Assembly: GCF_900473965.1 (NCBI RefSeq)
Contig: NZ_UCNJ01000005.1
Span: forward strand, 1-64,000
Source: Synechococcus sp. UW179A
GTDB lineage: Bacteria; Cyanobacteriota; Cyanobacteriia; PCC-6307; Cyanobiaceae
Reading direction: 5' to 3'
Length of the DNA: 64,000 nucleotides
In this document: positions 58,824 to 64,000 of the stretch, piece by piece
Layout of the letters: the number at the start of each line of letters is the position of its first letter
Numbering within the stretch: position 1 is the first letter of the stretch
Made by a program: the position numbers and the translations under genes
The notes under the pieces: model-generated
Database searches by the model: none
What the model saw: only the letters and a program-made list of their open reading frames with translations
What the model was told of the DNA's origin: nothing

Positions 58824-61145
58824 ATGGCAAGACTTTCCAGTCGAGAACTCGCACTTGAGCGCCGCAAAGCGCTGACGACCTCCGGCAAGAAGGCGTCTGC
58901 CGCCGCCGGTGGTAACAACCGTGTGCGCACTGTGACCGATGCCCGGCCTACCCGAACGGAAGTCACGGCAGTGAGCGAACCCGCGGCGACTGCTCCTGTA
59001 ACGGCCGCTCCCCAACGTGCGGCCTCTCTCACTCGGTCGCCCGCACGCTCCCAGAGTTCAAACGCGAAAGCGCTGCGCAATCCCAGCCGCGATCTGGTGC
59101 TGTCCCGTCGTGAAGCCTTATCTCGCCGCGGCAAGACCGCAGCATCCAGCCGCGACCGCAACCGTGCTGATGTGGCACGCGAAGCTCCGGCCGCTGCAGC
59201 GGTTGTTGCTGCTGAAAAAGTTGACCGTCCAGCCGTCACCGTTGAGCTGACATCGCGCTCCGCTGATCGCCGTTCCGGTCTTGAACGCCGCTCAGTCACC
59301 CCCAAGAGACGTTCTATTGAAAATCCCAGCCGTGCCCTGGTGCTGGCCCGTCGTGATGCCATGTCAAAACATGGCAAAACCGCAGGTAAGCAGCCCACCA
59401 GTGCAGCCGCTGTGGCCCGTCAGGCCAATCCTGATCTCTCCAGCCGGGAGATCGCTCAACAGGTGCGTGAGCTGCGGGCCAAAGCCGGTGCGATCAGCAA
59501 GCAGAACGCTGGCGTTACCCGTCCCACCGGCCCAAATCGCCACGGTGCCAAGCAGGCTGCCGCCGCTGATGCTCACTGGAAAGTGGGAGAAAGCACGACG
59601 CCATCCGGACAGACCGTGACCGGGACCCAGGCCAACCGCTCGTTGAAGACCACCGGTAACGAGGCCAGCACCTGCCGCTCCATCACCGGAACCGAGTACC
59701 TCGGAGCTGAAGTTTTCCAGACGTTCTGTCAGCAGGCCCCCGTGCCCACCACACCCGCCAAGGTGAGAGTCACGGCCACAAGTCACGGCAACCGTGTGAC
59801 CGGTAATGAAGTGGGTCGATCGGGCAAGGTCACGGGCGATGAGCCTGGTACTTGCAAGAGCGTGACTGGCACGGAGTACATGTCCGCCAATCAGTCCGCT
59901 GCCTACTGCGGTGGTTCCAACCCCTCCCCTCGCAAGGTCGGTCACAGCCTCACCCTTGAGGGCCGCCCCGTGAGTGGTGTGATGGTGGGCCGTTCCGCCA
60001 GCGTCACCGGCGATGAAGCCGGAGCCAACAGCAGCCTCACCGGAGATCAGTACCTCGGTTCAGATCCCCTCCCCGATGGTCGACCAGCCTCGAAGGTCGG
60101 TCTGTCCGCCACTCTTTCAGGCACGGGAGTGACCGGCACATTGGTTGGTCGTTCCTCCCAAGTGACCGGTGATGAGTTCGGATCCTGCCATCGTGTGACC
60201 GGTGATCAGTACATCAGCTCTGAACAGGTCAATAGCTTCTGCGGAGCACAACCTGACCCCGAGGCGGCCAAGGTCGGTTTCAGCATTACCAACCGCAATC
60301 AAGTAGTGAGCGGCACCCGTACGGGTCGTTCCGAGCGCGTGACCGGTGATGAGCCCGGCAGCTGTCAGGCCGTGACCGGAACGCCCTATGCAGGTCTCGA
60401 GCAGGCAGGTCAGCATTGCGGAACTCCTGCTGTCCAGGCGATCAGAGAACGCACACCTGTGCGTCCTGGCACACCTTCCGCCGCCATGACCGGCATCCAA
60501 CCCGGTGTGGGCGGAGTGATGACCGGTGATCAGCGTGGTGCCTGTGAAGCGGTGACGGGTACTCCCTATGTGGGTGCAGACCAGCTGGCTGCAGCCTGCG
60601 GTGCAGAGGCTCCGGCCGGCACCGACACGCATGGTCAATCGCCCGAAGGTGCCGCCTGGACTCGTTTCAGCGTGATGTCACCAGCTCGTGCTGCTCAGCA
60701 ACAGCGTGATGCCCAGGGTTCCGTTACTGGAACCTCCTATGAGCAGGGCAATCGCATCACCGGCCCTTTTGACATGGCCGGTGGCAAGGTCACCGGCACC
60801 GAGCAGTTTCGCTTTGACAACCGTGACTTTCAGCGCCGGCACTTCCAGCCCACAGTGGCCGTTGTCAGTGAGCCTGCGGATCAACCAACCTCTCGGGTAA
60901 CGGGTGAGGGCTCCTCCACCAAGGTCACAGGAGACGACTGGGATCGTGGCGAGCATGTCACCGGTACCGAGGGTGCTTCAGCCCGTCGCCGCAACCCCAG
61001 CCGTCCCGGTCCCATGGGAGCCATGGCTCCGTTCGAGCGCAAGCGAAATGAGCAGGCCGAGTGGCCCGTCTGCCGTGTGACCGGATCCCATGGCAACACC
61101 GACAAAGGCTCACTGATCACCGTCTCCGGCGGCGCAAGGGGCTGA
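58824..61145 (+). CDS. csoS2: Carboxysome assembly linker protein CsoS2
   Basis: 773 aa, intrinsically disordered. N-terminal region has RuBisCO-binding repeats at about 5-24, 86-106, 167-187 and a looser one at 203-223 (pattern RxLxLxRRxAxxxxGKxA). Six middle repeats of about 50 aa from residue 253 to about 600 carry VTG(T/N/D)E-type motifs and mostly a CxxVTG...C pair; repeat 3 lacks both Cys (GANSSLTGDQY). C-terminal region with VTGTE, ITG and the conserved ITVSGGARG end. Bridges RuBisCO to the shell. Confidence 0.96.
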   Translation: MARLSSRELALERRKALTTSGKKASAAAGGNNRVRTVTDARPTRTEVTAVSEPAATAPVTAAPQRAASLTRSPARSQSSNAKALRNPSRDLVLSRREALSRRGKTAASSRDRNRADVAREAPAAAAVVAAEKVDRPAVTVELTSRSADRRSGLERRSVTPKRRSIENPSRALVLARRDAMSKHGKTAGKQPTSAAAVARQANPDLSSREIAQQVRELRAKAGAISKQNAGVTRPTGPNRHGAKQAAAADAHWKVGESTTPSGQTVTGTQANRSLKTTGNEASTCRSITGTEYLGAEVFQTFCQQAPVPTTPAKVRVTATSHGNRVTGNEVGRSGKVTGDEPGTCKSVTGTEYMSANQSAAYCGGSNPSPRKVGHSLTLEGRPVSGVMVGRSASVTGDEAGANSSLTGDQYLGSDPLPDGRPASKVGLSATLSGTGVTGTLVGRSSQVTGDEFGSCHRVTGDQYISSEQVNSFCGAQPDPEAAKVGFSITNRNQVVSGTRTGRSERVTGDEPGSCQAVTGTPYAGLEQAGQHCGTPAVQAIRERTPVRPGTPSAAMTGIQPGVGGVMTGDQRGACEAVTGTPYVGADQLAAACGAEAPAGTDTHGQSPEGAAWTRFSVMSPARAAQQQRDAQGSVTGTSYEQGNRITGPFDMAGGKVTGTEQFRFDNRDFQRRHFQPTVAVVSEPADQPTSRVTGEGSSTKVTGDDWDRGEHVTGTEGASARRRNPSRPGPMGAMAPFERKRNEQAEWPVCRVTGSHGNTDKGSLITVSGGARG

Positions 61146-61152
61146 TTCGCAA

Positions 61153-62916
61153 ATGGTTCGCTCCATGCCTTCCCGTGGCGGGCGACCTCTTGCGCCCACA
61201 GCTCCCACTCGCCGCCAGCTCCAGGCATCCCTGGCTCAGGACACTGCCAGCGTTGAATCCTCTTCACCAGGTGGGGGTCGTTCAATTGCTGGCAGCACTG
61301 TCCGGCAATCGGCTCTTCAACGCCGCCAGGCCCTGACCACATCCGGTAAGGCAGCTCTGCCAGAGGGTGGTTCTGTTTCAGGTGGACGCATCCGTTCCCA
61401 GGCTGACCGACGTCGCCCCACTCCCCAGCAGCCCGGCTGGGTCAAGCGTGGAGAGTCCAGGACTTCTGTCGCCGTGAATCTCAGCAGAACATCCCTTCCC
61501 TGGTCAGTGGAGTCCCATCCGCTGACCGATCAGGAGGCCAATGAACGCCTTAAGGCCTATGAGCTGGAGGTGAAGGGTCGCTTCGATCGAATTGTTCCGC
61601 TGTTGAAGCAGGTCTCCGCTCTGCAGCACGAACCTGATTTTTTGGTGCAGGCTCAGCGGCTTGCCCGCGCGGAGCTTGGGTTCGATCTTCCCGATCACAT
61701 CCTTGAGAAGTCATGGGTGAGACCTCTCGATATGCGCGCACTGTTTGCATGGTGCGTCTTCCAGTCCCACCAGTTGTTCAGTGACCGTTTTTTCCAGGAC
61801 GACCCCCTAGAAGCCGCTGCTGGTAGCCGGTCTTCAGAGGAATTCAATACATTCCTTCTCGATTGCGGTTTTCATCTGCTTGACGTCACGCCTTGCGCCG
61901 ATGGTCGCTTGGCTCACACGATCGCCTACGCACTGAGAATTCCTTTCAGTGCTGTGCGACGTCGTTCTCACGCAGGTGCGATGTTTGATGTTGAGAACAC
62001 CGTCAATCGCTGGATCAAGACCGAGCATCGCCGTTTCCGCGAGCAGGTGCCGAATGAGGCGCATTCGCCAACGCGGTACTTAAAGGTGGTGGCTTATCAC
62101 TTCAGCTCTCTCGATCCGACGCATCAGGGTTGTGCGGCCCACGGCAGCGATGACTCCCTGGCGGCTGCCTCGGGTCTGCAGCGTCTGCATGACTTCCGTG
62201 AAGCAGTTGAGAACAGCTTCTGCTGTGGTGCTTCGGTTGACTTGCTCCTGGTCGGCCTAGACACGGACACCGATGCCATTCGTGTTCATGTTCCTGATCA
62301 GGACGGTGGGATCCTTCTGGATCAGTGGCTCTGTGCCCGGGCGCTGTATGAGAGCACCGCTCCGCTGACGGTGCAACAGGCCAGGGATGCCGTCCAGGCC
62401 GCTGTGCAGACCCATGTGTCGTCTGCTCCCGATGAGGGCATGGTTCGGTTCATCACACGGCTGCTTGTCAGCAACATCTCCCAGCAGGATTATGTCCGCT
62501 CGCTTCATCACGGTCCCTACCCGGATGCAGGGCATGCGGAGCGTTTCATCGGGGTCGGCATCGGCTTCAAGGAGGTGCACCTTCGCAACCTCACCTATTT
62601 CGCCCATCTCGACACCGTTGAGCAGGGAGCTCCGGATCTTGATGTGGGTGTGAAAATCTTCAAGGGGCTCAATGTCGCCCGCGATCTGCCGGTTCCTGTC
62701 GTCGTGCGTTTCGATTACTCCGGCAAGGTTCCCGGTGCACGGGAGCGTGCCATTGCCGATTGCCGTCGAATTCAGAAGGCCATCGATGAGCGTTATTCAG
62801 CGCTCGTCAGCGAAGGTCTTCTTCACACACTTCTCACCATCCGTGACCGTGACCAGCCCCTTCCGGCGGTGGCGGTAGGTTCCACACTCGATCCCGTCCA
62901 GCAGGAGGCTCACTGA
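61153..62916 (+). CDS. csoSCA: Carboxysomal carbonic anhydrase CsoSCA
   Basis: 587 aa. Beta-type (epsilon-class) carbonic anhydrase for CO2 release inside the carboxysome. Zn ligands Cys248, His316 and Cys327 with the Asp250-Arg252 dyad (TPCADGRLAHT; YHFSSL...GCAAHG). Their spacing matches the known enzyme. The N-terminal 110 residues are disordered and basic, and hold ALQRRQALTTSGKAAL (54-69), like CsoS2 N-repeats. Starts 7 nt after csoS2. Confidence 0.95.
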   Translation: MVRSMPSRGGRPLAPTAPTRRQLQASLAQDTASVESSSPGGGRSIAGSTVRQSALQRRQALTTSGKAALPEGGSVSGGRIRSQADRRRPTPQQPGWVKRGESRTSVAVNLSRTSLPWSVESHPLTDQEANERLKAYELEVKGRFDRIVPLLKQVSALQHEPDFLVQAQRLARAELGFDLPDHILEKSWVRPLDMRALFAWCVFQSHQLFSDRFFQDDPLEAAAGSRSSEEFNTFLLDCGFHLLDVTPCADGRLAHTIAYALRIPFSAVRRRSHAGAMFDVENTVNRWIKTEHRRFREQVPNEAHSPTRYLKVVAYHFSSLDPTHQGCAAHGSDDSLAAASGLQRLHDFREAVENSFCCGASVDLLLVGLDTDTDAIRVHVPDQDGGILLDQWLCARALYESTAPLTVQQARDAVQAAVQTHVSSAPDEGMVRFITRLLVSNISQQDYVRSLHHGPYPDAGHAERFIGVGIGFKEVHLRNLTYFAHLDTVEQGAPDLDVGVKIFKGLNVARDLPVPVVVRFDYSGKVPGARERAIADCRRIQKAIDERYSALVSEGLLHTLLTIRDRDQPLPAVAVGSTLDPVQQEAH

Positions 62917-62918
62917 CC

Positions 62919-63245
62919 ATGCTGATTGTCAAGGTCCTGAAGCCGCTCGTTTCAACCAACCGGATTCCTGATTTCGAGCACAAGCACCTCCAGGTGGTGC
63001 TGGACGGCAGCACGAAGAAAGTGGCCGTTGATGCAGTCGGGGCCAAGCCCGGCGACTGGGTGATCTGCGTGAGCAGTTCCGCAGCGCGCGAGGCTGCCGG
63101 AAGCAAGTCTTACCCCAGTGACCTCACAATTGTGGGAATCATTGACCACTGGGAACCCGATCCACCCAAACCGTCTTCTGCAGCCCCCACTGCACCTGCA
63201 ACCTCCAAACCATCCCCTTCCACCAAGACAGGAGATCCGACCTGA
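62919..63245 (+). CDS. csoS4A: Carboxysome vertex protein CsoS4A
   Basis: 108 aa. EutN/CcmL-type pentamer: MLIVKVLKPLVSTNRI, LQVVLDGSTKKVAVDAVGAKPGDWV, TIVGIIDHWEPDP. The last 25 residues are Pro/Ser/Thr-rich and probably disordered. Begins 2 nt after csoSCA. Its stop TGA overlaps the csoS4B ATG by 1 nt. Confidence 0.95.
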   Translation: MLIVKVLKPLVSTNRIPDFEHKHLQVVLDGSTKKVAVDAVGAKPGDWVICVSSSAAREAAGSKSYPSDLTIVGIIDHWEPDPPKPSSAAPTAPATSKPSPSTKTGDPT

Positions 63246-63496
63246 TGGAGATCATGCAGGTGATGGGGACACTGGTTTGTTCTTACCGCCTGGCGGGGTT
63301 GGATCACATGCACCTGCGGATTCTCAGGAACAACAAGGGCAAGCAATTGGTTGCTGTTGACCCGGTCGGAGCTCGAGAGGGCAACTGGGTTTTCACCGCC
63401 AGTGGTTCTGCAGCCCGGTTTGCGTGCCCCAACAGTGCTGTGCTCACGGATCTGACGATCGGTGGAATCATCGATCACTGGATGCCGGATGGGTAA
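63245..63496 (+). CDS. csoS4B: Carboxysome vertex protein CsoS4B
   Basis: 83 aa. Second EutN/CcmL pentamer: MEIMQVMGTLVCSYRLAGL, KQLVAVDPVGAREGNWVFTASGSAAR, LTIGGIIDHWM. Caps shell vertices with CsoS4A. Overlaps csoS4A by 1 nt (TGATG). csoS1E follows after 44 bp. Confidence 0.95.
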   Translation: MEIMQVMGTLVCSYRLAGLDHMHLRILRNNKGKQLVAVDPVGAREGNWVFTASGSAARFACPNSAVLTDLTIGGIIDHWMPDG

Positions 63497-63540
63497 CTGA
63501 CCGCTTTCCGTCCTTCACCCCATCCTTCTCATCACTTCCC

Positions 63541-64000
63541 ATGGCCAGCCCAGCTCCCCGTCGTCGCTCCTCCGCATCCGCCGCTGCAGCATCAACGACA
63601 TCAGCGCCTGCAAAGGCTTCCGGCCAGGTGTCTACGGGGGCGAAGAAAAGCACTACCGCTGCATCAGAAGCCGTCGCGGCCGGTTCTGATTCCGCAGCCT
63701 CTTCGGCAACGGTGGATGTGACTCCCGTCGCCAGCAGCCGCTCCACAACCACCCGTCGCAGCACCACAGCACGGTCTGGCGCTAGCCGATCCCTGGCGGC
63801 ACGCAGTGGCAGTAGCCGTCGCGCCTCATCCTCCTCAGGATCTTCAGGGTCCGGTAGCGCCTCCAAGTCCGTTACAGCTGCTCCAGAGCCTTCTGTGAAG
63901 GGAATTGCCCTCGGCATGATCGAAACCCGCGGCATGGTGCCGGCTATCGAGGCCGCTGACGCGATGACGAAGGCCGCCGAAGTGCAATTGATCAGCCGTG
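63541..64000 (+). CDS. csoS1E: Carboxysome shell protein CsoS1E, 5' part
   Basis: The frame is open to the window edge, giving 153 codons. About 119 residues of Ser/Ala/Thr/Arg-rich low-complexity sequence (PAPRRRSSASAAAAS, SSRSTTTRRSTTARS) precede a BMC domain that starts KGIALGMIETRGMVPAIEAAD and is truncated at LISR. The BMC core is nearly identical to CsoS1. The extension resembles CsoS2 linker composition, so it may contact RuBisCO or CsoS2 (inference). Confidence 0.9.
   Translation, partial: MASPAPRRRSSASAAAASTTSAPAKASGQVSTGAKKSTTAASEAVAAGSDSAASSATVDVTPVASSRSTTTRRSTTARSGASRSLAARSGSSRRASSSSGSSGSGSASKSVTAAPEPSVKGIALGMIETRGMVPAIEAADAMTKAAEVQLISR

Noticed and set aside
58811-60638. Long antisense frames along csoS2 (for example 59364-59945, 60117-60638)
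   Set aside because: Repetitive low-complexity gene produces open antisense frames; Gly/Thr/His-rich products have no independent support.
63468-63935. 155-aa minus-strand frame over the csoS1E extension
   Set aside because: Ala/Glu-rich shadow of Ser-rich codons.

Overview
The window reads as chromosomal DNA of a marine alpha-cyanobacterium, most likely Synechococcus/Cyanobium. The evidence is a complete alpha-carboxysome locus with form IA RuBisCO, both light-dependent and dark-operative protochlorophyllide reductases, Psb27, PsaM, CRR6 and Tab2 homologues, the alkane pair ADO/AAR, and a ferrochelatase with a chlorophyll-binding tail. Base composition is moderately GC-rich by eye, which argues against low-GC Prochlorococcus. 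I saw no rRNA, tRNA, CRISPR array or insertion sequence. Genes are densely packed on both strands, with many 1-8 nt overlaps.

Layout. 0-1.3 kb: a divergent tyrosine recombinase at the left edge. 1.3-13 kb: housekeeping genes (argB, ssb, cobK, cutA, PfkB kinase, purA, psb27, proS, ppa, a ferredoxin, an Spx/ArsC protein) and a large unknown membrane protein. 13-25 kb: lepB, a dihydroorotase-like protein that seems to lack metal ligands, a tandem histidine phosphatase, a CPBP protease, an FtsL-like/FtsI pair, transaldolase with EF-hands, a lone cNMP-binding domain, a photolyase/cryptochrome and a geranylgeranyl-reductase-like enzyme. 25-38 kb: frr-pyrH, cobO plus methyltransferase, a second tyrosine recombinase, hemH, ilvB, an SNase-like secreted protein, a FAD protein, and the translationally coupled S1-Tab2-PgeF operon.

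38-48 kb: ado-aar-accA-SDR-folE, trpF, an M50 protease, a lipoate-ligase-like enzyme, a TauE/SafE transporter, an L,D-transpeptidase-like lipoprotein and crr6. 48-54 kb is a photosynthesis assembly block: psaM, por, and the chlL/chlB/chlN set. 54-64 kb is the carboxysome region: csoS1D, rdgB, a 345-nt leader, csoS1, cbbL, cbbS, an intra-operon terminator-like hairpin, csoS2, csoSCA, csoS4A, csoS4B and the start of csoS1E, which runs off the window.

How the parts work together: CsoS2 links RuBisCO to the BMC shell (CsoS1, CsoS1D, CsoS1E; vertices CsoS4A/B), and CsoSCA supplies CO2 inside. The sequence shows motif sharing that fits this. A CsoS2 N-repeat-like peptide recurs in the CsoSCA N-terminus. 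A VTG motif like those of CsoS2 recurs in the CsoS1D N-terminus. CsoS1E carries a long basic Ser-rich extension. The window is mostly core genome. The best candidates for something undescribed are the voltage-sensor-like membrane protein, the atypical recombinase at the left edge, the dihydroorotase-like pseudoenzyme, and the regulatory palindromes and hairpins around the carboxysome genes.
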